A DNA stretch of 56,734 nt from Thiocapsa roseopersicina. Its GTDB lineage: Bacteria > Pseudomonadota > Gammaproteobacteria > Chromatiales > Chromatiaceae. The stretch spans positions 1 through 56,734 of the forward strand of contig NZ_FNNZ01000025.1 in the NCBI RefSeq assembly GCF_900106925.1, given 5' to 3'. Shown here piece after piece: positions 1 to 9,076 of the stretch. Each line of letters starts with the position of its first letter. Position 1 is the stretch's first letter. The translations under genes and the position numbers were made by a program. The notes beneath the pieces were generated by a model that searched no databases, was not told the origin of the DNA, and was given only the letters and a program-made list of their open reading frames with translations.

Positions 1-568
1 GCCCACACCCCGGCCGCGCGAGACCGGGGGAGCGCTTCGCCGACCCCTATCACGCAACTTGATCGCGAAACCATCAAAATCGCTGACCGCACTCAGTGGG
101 GCGTCGCACGGTACGGCGTTGCGCGGTAGGTGCTTATAACTGTTAGTCCTTTCGGACCCAGCCTTTGACCAGCTTGCTTGGGGAGGCAAGCGCTGCCGCC
201 GGTTCGGTTCAGGCGGCAGCAGGCGGACGCCTCTCCGGCAAGGTCTGGTTCATCAACTTCGGAACGTCGGCCCATTGCAACCATAGACCGAGTGGACGTG
301 GCGGTCTGACAAGGCCGCGCTGGTGGAAATGATTAGACCCTGAAACCACGAACCAAGTCGCCTCGGCTCTATGGCGGGAATTGGACATTTCAGCCACCCA
401 TTAGGTCCACAGCGGGAGTCCGCGAAGCCACCGGAACGGTCGCCCGGGATGAAGCGCCCAACGGCTGGTCTGGGTCGACTCAGTATGCCTCCCTCCACCT
501 GCCCGCCAATGTCGCAATGCGAGAACCACCCAGCAGCCGGAAGTGCGGATCACCGACCCACTGCTTTC
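1..568. other. No recognisable gene; hairpin at 192-220
   Basis: I see no credible coding region here on either strand; the open frames are compositionally arginine/proline-rich and look like non-coding high-GC DNA. The one structure that stands out is a perfect 9-bp inverted repeat (GCTGCCGCC at 192-200 and GGCGGCAGC at 212-220) with an 11-nt spacer and no T tract, so it is not a classical intrinsic terminator. Confidence 0.5.
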
Positions 569-828
569 TCAAGCCCTCGCCGAATTCGGCCGCTCAAGCC
601 GAGGAATCTCCTCGGGGTCGACCAAGAGCAGGATGGAGCGCGCCTTCCCCGGCGTGCGGCTGATCAACCCCCTCTCCGCACGCGTCACGAGCATCTGATG
701 AATGGTTGGGGTGTTGTCCCGAAGAAGCGCTGCAGATCGGCCTCGGCCGGAGCTTGGCCGAACATCACCGAGTAGTTGTAGATGAAGGCCAGATACTGGC
801 CCTGCTTTGCGGTGAATCCTTCAGCCAT
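569..828 (-). pseudogene. LexA-type winged-helix DNA-binding protein, frameshifted
   Basis: The start at 828 gives MAEGFTAKQGQYLAFIYNY, which resembles the LexA N-terminal winged-helix domain found in small stand-alone proteins of some bacteria. The frame runs to FFGTTP and then closes at 685. In the next frame, beginning at the run of four G on the + strand (708-711), the expected continuation appears: TIHQMLVTRAERGLISRTPG, then KARSILLLVDPEEIP, ending at a stop at 569-571. One added base in that run would restore a continuous protein of about 86 residues. The likely role when intact was a small transcriptional regulator. It is either a pseudogene or a base-calling error in a homopolymer. 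It lies downstream of the helicase gene on the same strand, separated by about 100 nt. Confidence 0.75.
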
Positions 829-928
829 ATCGGTCTCTCGGTGTGGTCGATGCCCAAAGTTGTCCTGAGCGCGGGACGCCTGTAACGATTGTGGAACACC
901 CGATCGAGATTCCTCGGTTACCGGAGTC

Positions 929-3802
929 CTACAGATCCTCCGTATGCGTGCAACCGCCGCCGTAGTAGTTGGTGCAGCCGAGGAAGGGGCCCTTCTTGCC
1001 GCTCCTCTCGACCAGTCTTCCGGTCCCGCAGCGCGGGCATGAGCGCTCGCTGTAACCGCAGAGCGCATTGTTGCAGTTGTGCCGCTTCCCGGAGGAATCG
1101 GGAACGAGGAACCCGCGTTGGCAGCGTCGGCAAGCCGGCTCCGTTCGTGTGCACCGCGGGTAATGCGAGCACCCGTAGAAGTTGCCCGATGGGCCGCTGC
1201 GCAGCAGCATGATCCCGGTCTTGCATTGTCGGCACTTCACGGGGGCGGCCGACGCTCCGCCGCGCGTCTCGACATCGACCCCGAAGGCTTGGATCTCCGC
1301 GACGAAGACCGACGGCAGCCCTTCGTCGACGATCAGGTGAACGGAATGTCGGGCTCGCGTCAGGGCGACGTAGAACAAACGCCGCTCTTCGGCATGAGGC
1401 GCCTTTTCGGGCGTCGCCAGCACCAAGCCAAGCAGGGGGTCGTCTGCGATCTGCGAGGGAAATCCATACCGTCCGGCCTGCATGCCCAGCACGATGACAT
1501 GGTCGGCTTCCAGTCCCTTCGCGCCATGGGCTGTTTTGAACGACGCGGAGAGGTTCGGATAGTCGCGTCCGATCGCGCTCCACGGCAAACCGTCGCTCTG
1601 GAAACCGTAGCGCCCGAGAAGCAAGACGCTACGTTTCGCGCCGTCGGCCCGTCGAGCAATCTCCGAGAATGCATCGCCGACCGGATCGATGGCGTTCTCC
1701 CCCGAGCGATGGACCAGGACGCTGGCGCCGGTCGAGGGCCGTTCAGCGGCGACCGTCTTTTTGATCTGGGCCGGATTGGCGAGCACGAAGCGGGTCGCCA
1801 CCGCGTTGATGCCGGCGTTGCACCGGAAGGTGCGGTCGAGGGGCACAGTCTCCGATGGACCGAAATGCTCCTCGAAGTCGCGCATCAAGGCGATGTCGCT
1901 GCCGGCGAAGCGGTAGATCGCCTGCCAGTCGTCCCCCACGCAGAACAGCCGGTGGCCCTGCCCCTGATCCTTGAGTGCCTTGATCAGCTTCGCACGACCT
2001 GCCGAGATGTCCTGGAACTCGTCGACCAGGATGCAACGGTACTCGGACCGGTAACGACCCGAAGCGACGTGATCCGCCGCGCGCAGGATCATGTCGTTGA
2101 AGTCGATCTCGTTCGTTGCTCGCAAGCGGCGTTCGTAACGATTGTAGACAGCCTCGAACAGATCCAGGAAGGCCGCGACCCGTTGATTCTTGTCGCCTTG
2201 TCGGCGCGCCTTAAGGCGCAGATCATCGAGCCGATAGCCGCCCCCTTTGAAGTGGTTGAGAAAGGTGCCGGCGAGCTTGGTCATCACGCCGATGCGATGC
2301 CCCGAATTGAGCCGCTCCAGCGCCTGCTCCGCCGAGATCGGTTTGAACACGACACCAGCCGTGCGTAGCTGCCGCTCCAACTCCGTCAGGAGCGTCCCCT
2401 CGCTCTTCTGGTAGCTGTAGGTCTGGATTAGGCGGGTGCCATGCTTGCGGTGGAGCTCGCGTTTCCAATCGATGCCCGCGTGATACTCGGCCCGATCGAC
2501 GTAAGGCGCGGTCGACCAATCCCTCGCGATTCCGAAGTGCTCGATGTAGAGATCCGCGTCGATCAGATAGAAATCGGGCCTGTACTGGCGATATTCCGCA
2601 TCGGCGGTCGGATGCTGGTAATCGGCCTCGTAGCGGTAAGGCACGCCGTTCAAGCACAGGAAATTCGCGATCTCCGCTTCCTCGAAGCTCTTCACCGTCT
2701 CGCCGTTGAGGCTCACCATGTCGACGGATCTGAGGTAGTCGAAGTACTCGCCTTCGCTCTTGAACTCGAACGGGCTGTGGTACGGCGCAAAGTGGCTCTG
2801 CGCGTAGGCGCGGGCTGCATCCGAGGTCGCCGGGTCGCAGATGGTCTCGGTCAGCAGCGCTTGCAGATGCTCCCTGAACTCACGGTCATTGCCTGCCCAG
2901 GACGCCAACGACGGTTTCGTGCCAGTGGCCCGGGCAATGATGTCGAGGCCCAGGGCGTGGAAGGTGCTCACCCGCAAGTCGAGGCCGAATCGTTCTTTGA
3001 GGCGCGTTCGCAGCTCTTCGGCCGCGTCCCGGTTGAAGGCCAGCAAGAGCAACTCGCGAGGCTTGCACAGCTCCTTGTGGAGCAGGTATCCGGCCTTGGC
3101 GACCATGACGCTGGTCTTGCCCGAGCCGGCGCCTGCGATGACACGCGTGTTGTCCTCGTGGACGACCACGGCCAGTCGCTGCGCGCGGGTCAGAGGTCTC
3201 GACTCGACCGTGTTGAAGTAGCCGTCGTAGCGTTTCAGCTCGGCATCGACAAAGGCCTGGTTCGCCCGGACTCGGAAGCCCGTGGAGTCGCTCGCAAAGC
3301 CCTGCAGTACCCTCAACGCCTCGACAAGACCCGGACTCGAGGTGATCTCTTCAGCGGGAATGCGCAGCACGGGCGCCAGGATCGCGGCATCGGCCTTCGC
3401 ACGCGTGATCCGATGATGGGCAACCCAGAACTCGCCGGCCTCCGCGCGTTGGACCCACTCGGCAACCACGGTGGCGCGGGTCGCTTCGCGCTTGAGTAAA
3501 CTGACAGCCTCTTTGTAGACCTGTCCGGCCTCCGCGAACGCCTCGACGAAGTGTTGTGCGGCGCTCTTGGACACGCCGGCAAGGCGCAACGCAGCCCCCG
3601 TTTGAGGCTGAACGATCAAGGTCGACCAGAACAGACCTCGTTCTACGCGAACCCCCTCGATCTGAGTGTGAAGGAGTCGTTGGGTCCGGGATCGATCGTA
3701 GACGGTCAGCGCACCTGGGCCGATCTCGGCCAATGGCTGGTCGCCGACACCGTCGGCAAAAAGCCGAGCGAGAAAGCTCGGATGCAATGTGGAGCTGGGC
3801 AT
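929..3802 (-). CDS. UvrD/HelD-like superfamily 1 DNA helicase with C-terminal zinc ribbons
   Basis: A superfamily 1A helicase of about 957 residues that should unwind DNA with ATP in the cytoplasm. From the chosen start (MPSSTLHPS) I see a Q-motif-like PLTRAQRL near residue 203, Walker A AGAGSGKT at 223-230, Walker B LVDEFQD at 592-598, DDWQAIYRFAG near 622, and FYVALTRARH near the end of the motor, as in UvrD, Rep and HelD. The segment around 380-460 (YRPDFYLID, YIEHFGI) looks like the inserted PD-(D/E)XK-type region seen in some helicase IV relatives. The last 100 residues hold three CxxC...CxxxxC zinc-ribbon units like those at the end of topoisomerase I. The start at 3802 was chosen because homology begins there; an in-frame GTG/ATG further upstream (to 4045) would overlap the divergent promoter region. 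Confidence 0.88.
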   Translation of the reverse strand: MPSSTLHPSFLARLFADGVGDQPLAEIGPGALTVYDRSRTQRLLHTQIEGVRVERGLFWSTLIVQPQTGAALRLAGVSKSAAQHFVEAFAEAGQVYKEAVSLLKREATRATVVAEWVQRAEAGEFWVAHHRITRAKADAAILAPVLRIPAEEITSSPGLVEALRVLQGFASDSTGFRVRANQAFVDAELKRYDGYFNTVESRPLTRAQRLAVVVHEDNTRVIAGAGSGKTSVMVAKAGYLLHKELCKPRELLLLAFNRDAAEELRTRLKERFGLDLRVSTFHALGLDIIARATGTKPSLASWAGNDREFREHLQALLTETICDPATSDAARAYAQSHFAPYHSPFEFKSEGEYFDYLRSVDMVSLNGETVKSFEEAEIANFLCLNGVPYRYEADYQHPTADAEYRQYRPDFYLIDADLYIEHFGIARDWSTAPYVDRAEYHAGIDWKRELHRKHGTRLIQTYSYQKSEGTLLTELERQLRTAGVVFKPISAEQALERLNSGHRIGVMTKLAGTFLNHFKGGGYRLDDLRLKARRQGDKNQRVAAFLDLFEAVYNRYERRLRATNEIDFNDMILRAADHVASGRYRSEYRCILVDEFQDISAGRAKLIKALKDQGQGHRLFCVGDDWQAIYRFAGSDIALMRDFEEHFGPSETVPLDRTFRCNAGINAVATRFVLANPAQIKKTVAAERPSTGASVLVHRSGENAIDPVGDAFSEIARRADGAKRSVLLLGRYGFQSDGLPWSAIGRDYPNLSASFKTAHGAKGLEADHVIVLGMQAGRYGFPSQIADDPLLGLVLATPEKAPHAEERRLFYVALTRARHSVHLIVDEGLPSVFVAEIQAFGVDVETRGGASAAPVKCRQCKTGIMLLRSGPSGNFYGCSHYPRCTRTEPACRRCQRGFLVPDSSGKRHNCNNALCGYSERSCPRCGTGRLVERSGKKGPFLGCTNYYGGGCTHTEDL

Positions 3803-4060
3803 CGTGCGGTCCCGGATCTGCGGAATGAGTCCGGGGTTCTTCGGAGAAGCGCCGCTGGGCATTCCATGGCAAAACGCTGACTGGCGGGCACGGATGCTCC
3901 GCTCGGCCTTGGGTTGGTCCTTGAGGCCGGGAGTGTGCCACGGACGGCATCGTTCGCCTATGCCGCCCGGGCCCGTGGGGTAGTTTCGCGGGCCAATGCC
4001 CGCATTGGTCGAAGCGTCGCATCCACACTCGGATGCCCGCACCAACGGGAGATCGCCTCG

Positions 4061-4795
4061 ATGAGCCGCCGAAGATCAATCCTCCTCATCGCCGGCTTGT
4101 GCCTGCTCGCGGCCGCGCCCGCGCCTGCCGAGACGGTGCTGTCTGCCAATGACATCTACACCTTCCATACACCCAGCCGCGACGGGATCGGCAAGACCTA
4201 TTTCGGCCGCGAGATCTCACAGGTCATGGGTCACCAAGGCGCCGCCTGGCTGGAACGGAGGACCCGTGTCGTCGAGGAGCAACCCGATCGGGTGGTCGAA
4301 GGCATGGGGCTCGCGCCCGATGCCCAGGTCGCCGACATCGGCGCCGGAACCGGCTATTTCACCTTCCGCATCGCCGAGGCCGTCCCGACGGGTCGCGTTT
4401 ACGCGGTCGACGTGCAACCGGAGATGCTCGAGGTCCTGCACAAGCGCATCGAGCGACGCGCAATCACCAATGTCACCCCGGTCCTCGGCACGGAGGATGA
4501 TCCCAAGCTACCGGCGGATAGTGTCGATGCCGTGCTGCTCGTGGATGCCTACCACGAGTTCGCCTATCCCTACGAGATGATGCAGGGCATCCGCAGCGCG
4601 CTGCGACCGGGCGGACGGGTGTTCCTGATCGAGTACCGCGGCGAGGATCCACGCGTCCCCATCAAGCCACTGCACAAGATGACCCAAGAGCAGGCGATCA
4701 CCGAGCTCGAAGCCGTCGGTCTGCGCTGGGTCGAGAGCCTCGACATCCTGCCCACGCAGCATTTCATGGTGTTCGAGAAACCCGCCGAGGGCTGA
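4061..4795 (+). CDS. Exported class I SAM-dependent methyltransferase
   Basis: A 244-residue protein with a clear signal peptide (RRR followed by a hydrophobic stretch and AAPAPAETV, cleavage near residue 24), so it should act in the periplasm. Motif I of class I methyltransferases is VADIGAGTGYF at residues 90-100, followed by VYAVDVQPEML (acidic end of strand 2) and a DAVLLVDAYHEF segment. The start at 4061 is preceded by GGGAG and gives the signal peptide; longer in-frame starts upstream would bury it. It is divergent from the helicase and followed 5 bp later by the broken SRPBCC gene, probably one transcript. Substrate cannot be told from sequence. A periplasmic methyltransferase is odd because SAM is cytoplasmic, but this exported family is common in proteobacteria. 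Confidence 0.82.
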   Translation: MSRRRSILLIAGLCLLAAAPAPAETVLSANDIYTFHTPSRDGIGKTYFGREISQVMGHQGAAWLERRTRVVEEQPDRVVEGMGLAPDAQVADIGAGTGYFTFRIAEAVPTGRVYAVDVQPEMLEVLHKRIERRAITNVTPVLGTEDDPKLPADSVDAVLLVDAYHEFAYPYEMMQGIRSALRPGGRVFLIEYRGEDPRVPIKPLHKMTQEQAITELEAVGLRWVESLDILPTQHFMVFEKPAEG

Positions 4796-4800
4796 CTCCA

Positions 4801-5150
4801 TGCACAAGGTCGACCGCATCGTCGAAGCCCCCGCCGGCATCGTCTGGCGCATCCTGATCGACACGCGCGAATGGCCGATCTGGGGGCCGAGCGTTCGCGC
4901 GGTGGTTGCCCCGTCGCACCTGATCGGTCCCGGCATGCGCGGGCGTATCCAGACCCCGGTTGGCCTCCGACTCCCCTTCGAGATCACCCGCCGGGAGCCC
5001 GAGCACGCATGGTCCGGGAGGTTGCCGGCATCGAGGATGCCCAGCCGAAACCTTGGGGTCAGGCCCGCTCTCACGGCGGATGACGGTGACTTCGACCGTT
5101 GTGACGTATCCTATCCACCCGCCGAGGCGCCCGCCCGCGGCCCTCCATGA
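4801..5150 (+). pseudogene. SRPBCC-family protein, truncated and frameshifted
   Basis: The first 73 or so residues (start MHKVDRIVEAPAGIVWRI, with DTREWPIWGPSVRAV) match the N-terminal half of START/SRPBCC-type small-molecule-binding proteins. After AWSGR the frame changes to low-quality sequence, while the +1 frame continues as EVAGIEDAQPKPWGQ and then stops. One missing base near 5016 plus loss of the C-terminal half therefore broke the gene. It starts 5 bp after the methyltransferase stop and was probably cotranscribed with it. Confidence 0.65.
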
Positions 5151-5165
5151 TCCCGCTGCCTCACC

Positions 5166-6233
5166 ATGCACCGTCAGTCGTCGAAAGTTCACACACACCG
5201 ACTCCTCATCCTGCTGCTGCTCGTCGGGAGCCTTTGGGCCTTGGTCTGGATCCTGACCTCGGCGTTGGCCCCCTCACTCGCGCGCGAGGCACTTCCTAGG
5301 TTGCAGGCCCGACTGGAGCCGATCGGTATCGGGCTGAGCGATGTCGCCTTCTCGGGCCTACGGATCTCGCCTTGGCTAAACGGCCTGGAGCTGAGCGACC
5401 TGGAGGCTCGGCTCGATCTGAACCCACGGGATCGGATTCAGCTGCGCTCGCAGCTGGACATCGCCACCCTCGAGGTGCGACTGACCCACCCGTTCAGCTT
5501 GCGCGGCGCCATTCAGGCCACCGGCGTGGAGGTTCGCCTCGATTCATCGGATCGTCCTCCGCAGTTGCCATTCGACCGCTTTACCAACGTCCGCTTGGCG
5601 ATCGGCGATCTTCCGCTGGGTGACCCGCGACAGGCCGCGAATACGATCCGCGAGAAGCTGAAGGCGTTGTTCTTCGAGAATCACGCGGTCGGCGAAGTCG
5701 CGTTCAGCGGCGATGTCATCCTCGTCATCGACGGTGTCGACCGGGTCGCAACCCTCTACACCGAGCGCGCGGGCGAGACCTTCAAGCTGCGGTTCCGCGA
5801 GGATGACATCCGGGCAATCGCGCAGGCCAAGGGCCTGGACTTGGTCCCCGAGCAAATCGAGATCGTCTCGCTCTACCCGCTGCGGGCGCCCGTTCTCCTG
5901 ATGCTGACCGATCAGGCACGCACGCTCGCAACGCAGTACGCGCCGGATGATGTCTGGCTCCAGGATGCGATGCGCCATGTGATTTGGAGCTTCCTGCTGA
6001 CCCGCGCGTTCGGGCCGACATTCGCAACCACGGTCACCGATGCCCAGGAGCTGCGACCGGGCAATACCCCGGACGAGCGTGCCATGGACTATCACAACAA
6101 CGCCATCGGTCGGCGCTTCGTCGCCGAGAATGTCCCGCTCGCCGCCCTGCCGAATCGCGTCCGGTCGGACCCTGACGTCATCCGCCACCCGGATGAGGTC
6201 GAGCACTTCGGCGCGGATCGTCTGCTGCGCTGA
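5166..6233 (+). CDS. Membrane-anchored hypothetical protein with C-terminal DUF6973-like domain
   Basis: A 355-residue protein with an N-terminal membrane segment (about residues 12-36) and then a long soluble region. Residues 40-130 have an AsmA/YdbH-like character (alternating hydrophobic strands, LSDLEARLDLNPR). The C-terminal part, 267-320, contains DAMRHVIWSFLLTRAFG and ERAMDYHNNAIGRRFV, which I recognise as the DUF6973 pattern (D-x2-RH-x-W and a D-x-HNN-x-IGR motif). That conserved His/Asp/Asn set suggests an enzymatic or metal site, but the function is unknown. The protein should sit in the inner membrane facing the periplasm. Its 3' end overlaps the HAD gene on the other strand by 56 bp. 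Confidence 0.68.
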   Translation: MHRQSSKVHTHRLLILLLLVGSLWALVWILTSALAPSLAREALPRLQARLEPIGIGLSDVAFSGLRISPWLNGLELSDLEARLDLNPRDRIQLRSQLDIATLEVRLTHPFSLRGAIQATGVEVRLDSSDRPPQLPFDRFTNVRLAIGDLPLGDPRQAANTIREKLKALFFENHAVGEVAFSGDVILVIDGVDRVATLYTERAGETFKLRFREDDIRAIAQAKGLDLVPEQIEIVSLYPLRAPVLLMLTDQARTLATQYAPDDVWLQDAMRHVIWSFLLTRAFGPTFATTVTDAQELRPGNTPDERAMDYHNNAIGRRFVAENVPLAALPNRVRSDPDVIRHPDEVEHFGADRLLR

Positions 6234-7107
6234 GCAAAGAGGAGGACGGGTAAGATGACCCACTCGCAAGCGACGGCAGCACCCAGGTCGGGCGTACCGC
6301 AGTCCCGCCCGCCCCATTCCCCGGCGCCAGCCCGGTGCCGACCAGCACCGCGTCGAGCCCCGCGCCCAGGACGCCCGCAATGTCGGTCGCGAGCTGATCC
6401 CCGAGCATGACCGGCCGGGACGCGCCGAGCCGCCGGCAGGCCGCATCGAAGATCGCGCGGCTCGGCTTGCCCAGGCGCGTGAAGCCGATGCCCCGCTCGG
6501 GCCAGCGCTCGCGGATGACCGCTTCCAGCATCGCGGCCAACGCCCCTGCCGTGAGGGCGACCCGCCCGGGGCGTACCGGATACATCAGATCGGGGTTGCA
6601 GAGCAGCAGCCTCAGCGGCGCGCCGGCATCGAGGCGGCGCACCAGCAGGCTCAGCGCGAGATCCAGGTGATCGGGCCAGCACAGATCCTGCTGGTCGGCG
6701 ACGATGAGTGCCTCGGCGTCGACATCCTCCTCGAAGGGCACGACGATGGCGCCCGCTCGCTCGGCATAGCGGCGCGACCCCTCCGGTCCCAGCACCAGGG
6801 CGCGCACCCCGCGGAGATCGCCGGCCACGCAGGGATCGGCCAACAGCGCACCCGAGGTCAGAATGCGCTCGGGCGGGATCGCCAACCCCACCGCGGCGAA
6901 TCCCCGGCTCAGCGTCTCGGGGAGCCGGCTGGCGGCGTTGGTGACCACCAGCCACGGGCAACCGTCGCGCTCCAGGTCAGCGAGCAGCGCGGCCGCCCCC
7001 GGAAGGGCACGCTCCCCATCGAGCAGCACCCCGTAGGCATCGAGCAGGAAGCCATCTTAGCGACGGCGCAGCGACGCCAGGTCGGTCAGCGGTGCGTCCG
7101 GCGTCAT
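6178..7107 (-). pseudogene. HAD-superfamily (class IIA-like) hydrolase with premature stop codon
   Basis: The protein matches NagD-like HAD phosphatases: after the start come DGFLLDAYGVLLDG (motif I), WLVVTNAASRLPE (motif II), FTRLGKPSRAIFDAAC (motif III lysine) and PVMLGDQLATDIAG (motif IV). Reading from the ATG at 7105-7107, codon 17 is TAA (7057-7059 on the + strand), directly before motif I, where homologues have a tyrosine or similar residue. The only downstream start is a GTG at 7029, which would delete the catalytic Asp of motif I. The last 30 residues are also unrelated to the family and run into the neighbouring gene. Most simply an inactive gene; sequencing error or stop read-through are alternatives. 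Confidence 0.68.
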
Positions 7108-7308
7108 CGCACATCCTCTTTACGGTGTGGGTACCGCATCACGGCATCCTCGGCGCGCCGGCCCACGCCGGAGCAATCGCCCGGAGGTCCCTGCGCGGCA
7201 CGCTGCGGGTAGCTCCCTCACCCCGGTCATCCGGATTTCGGCATGATGGCTTAGCGTGTACCATCGCACCGCCATTCAACGGATCACCGATCACATGGAG
7301 TTTCCCCG

Positions 7309-7488
7309 ATGAACGAAGTCAACAACCGCGTCACCGTCGTCGACATCCAGATGCCCTTTTGGTCCATGGTGGCCTTCATGGTGAAGGCGGCCATCGCGTC
7401 CATTCCGGCCATCATCATTCTCTCCGTCTTGTTTGCGATCGTCATGGCGATCTTCACGGCCATGTTCGGCGGCATGAGCATGATGTAG
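7309..7488 (+). CDS. Small hydrophobic membrane protein (59 aa)
   Basis: An ATG at 7309 preceded by GGAG encodes 59 residues: a short polar head (NEVNNRVTVVDIQMPF) and then a hydrophobic segment from about residue 20 to 55 rich in Ile, Ala and Met, ending in GGMSMM. The pattern VVDIQMPFWSMV recurs in small proteobacterial inner-membrane proteins of unknown function. One or two transmembrane helices are likely. It lies alone between genes on the opposite strand. No function can be given. Confidence 0.62.
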   Translation: MNEVNNRVTVVDIQMPFWSMVAFMVKAAIASIPAIIILSVLFAIVMAIFTAMFGGMSMM

Positions 7489-7528
7489 GTCCGCGTCCTG
7501 CCTCGCGCCGCCGCGGGCAGCGAGAGGC

Positions 7529-7783
7529 TCACTTCAGCTGCGCTTCGGCGACGTGGATCTGCCTGCACAGGTCCAAGACCCGCGCCGCCAGCGCACGCTC
7601 GGCCCGATCGGGCTCCTCAAGGGCCATGCTCGCGTTGCCGTCCTCCAGGCTGTCGATCACGGCCTCATGATCGGAACGGGTTAGGCGGATACCAGCATTG
7701 ACGCGCTCCAACGCAGCGAGCAAGGCAGAGAGGTGAGCGCGGTTGCGCCGGCGGATCTCCTCAAGCAGGGCCTTGCGATTCAT
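7529..7783 (-). CDS. Hypothetical small helical protein (84 aa)
   Basis: From the ATG at 7783 (MNRKALLEEIRRRNRAHL) the product is 84 residues, charged and strongly helical, with a Leu-rich first third (LSALLAALERVNAGIRL) and an acidic centre. No signal peptide, membrane segment or cysteine pair is present apart from one Cys near the end. The start was chosen because the 41 residues further upstream in the same frame lack coding character. I do not recognise the family. It lies 119 bp downstream of the exported protein at 7903-8685 and may share its transcript. Confidence 0.5.
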   Translation of the reverse strand: MNRKALLEEIRRRNRAHLSALLAALERVNAGIRLTRSDHEAVIDSLEDGNASMALEEPDRAERALAARVLDLCRQIHVAEAQLK

Positions 7784-7902
7784 GAGGTCGTTATCGATGT
7801 GAGGTCGGAGATCTGACGCTCCCGGTAGCGATTCGCGCTCCGGGAGGGTAGCGCAGATCCGGGATCGGATGCGTCTCTTGCCTGAACCGAACGATACCCC
7901 CA

Positions 7903-8685
7903 TCACTCTTCAACATCAGCCAACGGCCAGTCGTCCGGCTCGACGTAGGACCAGGATGTCTGATCAAAGGGGATATCCCAGGTCTTGGGCGTGAGCTGTC
8001 GTCCATCGAGTTGGCCGGTCAGGGTGATGCGAAGTGGAAAAACCGTTGCGCCGATATTGATGGAATCCACCTCCAGCGTGGTGTCGATGTCGGTGACTGG
8101 ACAGACCTCGCCGGCTTCTCCGCAAGCGCCGACATTGTTCCAGGAGGCATGGATCGGTCCGAGATCACGGATACGGCGACCATGGGGCGCCAGGATGCTG
8201 TAGGACTCGACGAGAATCCCTTGACCTAGAAAGCCATCGCGGTTCACCCAGCCCCAATAATCGCTGGGCGCCAGCTTGATCAAGTTCCAATCGGTCGGGG
8301 CGACCCCCCAGCCACCCGAGCTCAGACGCGGCTCGCCGGCGATGAGCTCCACACCGTCCGGGCCAAAACCGATCACCAGGGCGCCCACGAGGCCACGGGT
8401 CACATGCGAATCGATATTCTCGCCGGTGCGCGGGTCAAAGGCCCGCCCCGTCAACAGAACATACAAACGGGGGCCGGTGTCGGCCTCCACGCGGTCGACC
8501 CGATCGATCGACAGACAATCGGCACGTCCGGGATCATCCGCACTTCGCGCCACCCAACAAGCGTTGGTACGATCGTATCCATCATAGAGACGGTTCAGTA
8601 CCTCGCGCACGATAGCGTCATCTTCCGAGGACATGACCGTCACCGCCACGGACGCCAGCACGACAAACAACACAATCCGTTTCAT
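7903..8685 (-). CDS. Exported hypothetical protein (260 aa)
   Basis: The start at 8685 is supported by AGGAGA eight bases upstream and by the resulting signal peptide (MKRIVLFVVLASVAVTVMS). The mature part is soluble, with paired cysteines (NACWVARSADDPGRADC and CGEAGEVCPV) that could form disulfides, so a periplasmic location is likely. It contains LYVLLTGRAFDPRTGENIDSH and ends in PDDWPLADVEE. I do not recognise the family and assign no function. Its neighbour on the far side (8768) is divergent, leaving an 82-bp shared promoter region. Confidence 0.62.
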   Translation of the reverse strand: MKRIVLFVVLASVAVTVMSSEDDAIVREVLNRLYDGYDRTNACWVARSADDPGRADCLSIDRVDRVEADTGPRLYVLLTGRAFDPRTGENIDSHVTRGLVGALVIGFGPDGVELIAGEPRLSSGGWGVAPTDWNLIKLAPSDYWGWVNRDGFLGQGILVESYSILAPHGRRIRDLGPIHASWNNVGACGEAGEVCPVTDIDTTLEVDSINIGATVFPLRITLTGQLDGRQLTPKTWDIPFDQTSWSYVEPDDWPLADVEE

Positions 8686-8767
8686 GAATGTTCTCCTAAA
8701 GCCCCGATCTCCGATCGGAGCAATCTGTTCTTGACGGTACCCGTAACCGCGCCAAAGAGAGATCCAG

Positions 8768-9076
8768 ATGCCCATCCTCCTACAGATCGACTTCCCCTTC
8801 CAAGGCCCTTGGGGCGCCGAGATGAGCGCCACCATGCAGGGGCTCGCCGAATCCATCGCGCAAGAGCCGGGCTTGATCTGGAAGATCTGGACCGAGAACC
8901 CCGAGACGAGCGAGGCCGGGGGAATCTATCTCTTCAAGGACCGCCCCAGCGCCGAAGCCTATCTGGCGATGCACACCGAGCGGCTCGTCGGCTTCGGGAT
9001 CCCGCACGTCAACGCCAAGCTCTTCGAGGTGAATCGGGAGCTCTCGGCGATCGACCGGGCGCCACTCGGCGGTTGA
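8768..9076 (+). CDS. ydhR: YdhR-like putative monooxygenase
   Basis: A 102-residue protein matching the YdhR family of dimeric alpha-beta barrel proteins, annotated as putative monooxygenases. Features visible are the N-terminal strand ILLQIDFPFQGPWG, the helix AESIAQEPGLIWKIWTENP, the central EAGGIYLFKDRPSAEAYL and a C-terminal strand HVNAKLFEVNREL. Length fits the family. The true substrate is unknown even for well-studied homologues. It is divergent from the exported hypothetical gene and is followed by the remains of an FAD oxidoreductase on the same strand. Confidence 0.8.
   Translation: MPILLQIDFPFQGPWGAEMSATMQGLAESIAQEPGLIWKIWTENPETSEAGGIYLFKDRPSAEAYLAMHTERLVGFGIPHVNAKLFEVNRELSAIDRAPLGG

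Noticed and set aside
192-220. Hairpin considered as an intrinsic terminator.
   Set aside because: There is no T tract on either strand and no gene ends nearby.
371-775. A 134-codon open frame on the + strand.
   Set aside because: It lies opposite the LexA-type winged-helix remnant and has Pro/Arg/Ser-rich shadow composition without a ribosome site.
1079-2368. A long open frame on the + strand within the helicase region.
   Set aside because: It is antisense to the well-supported helicase; the composition is that of a mirror frame in high-GC DNA.
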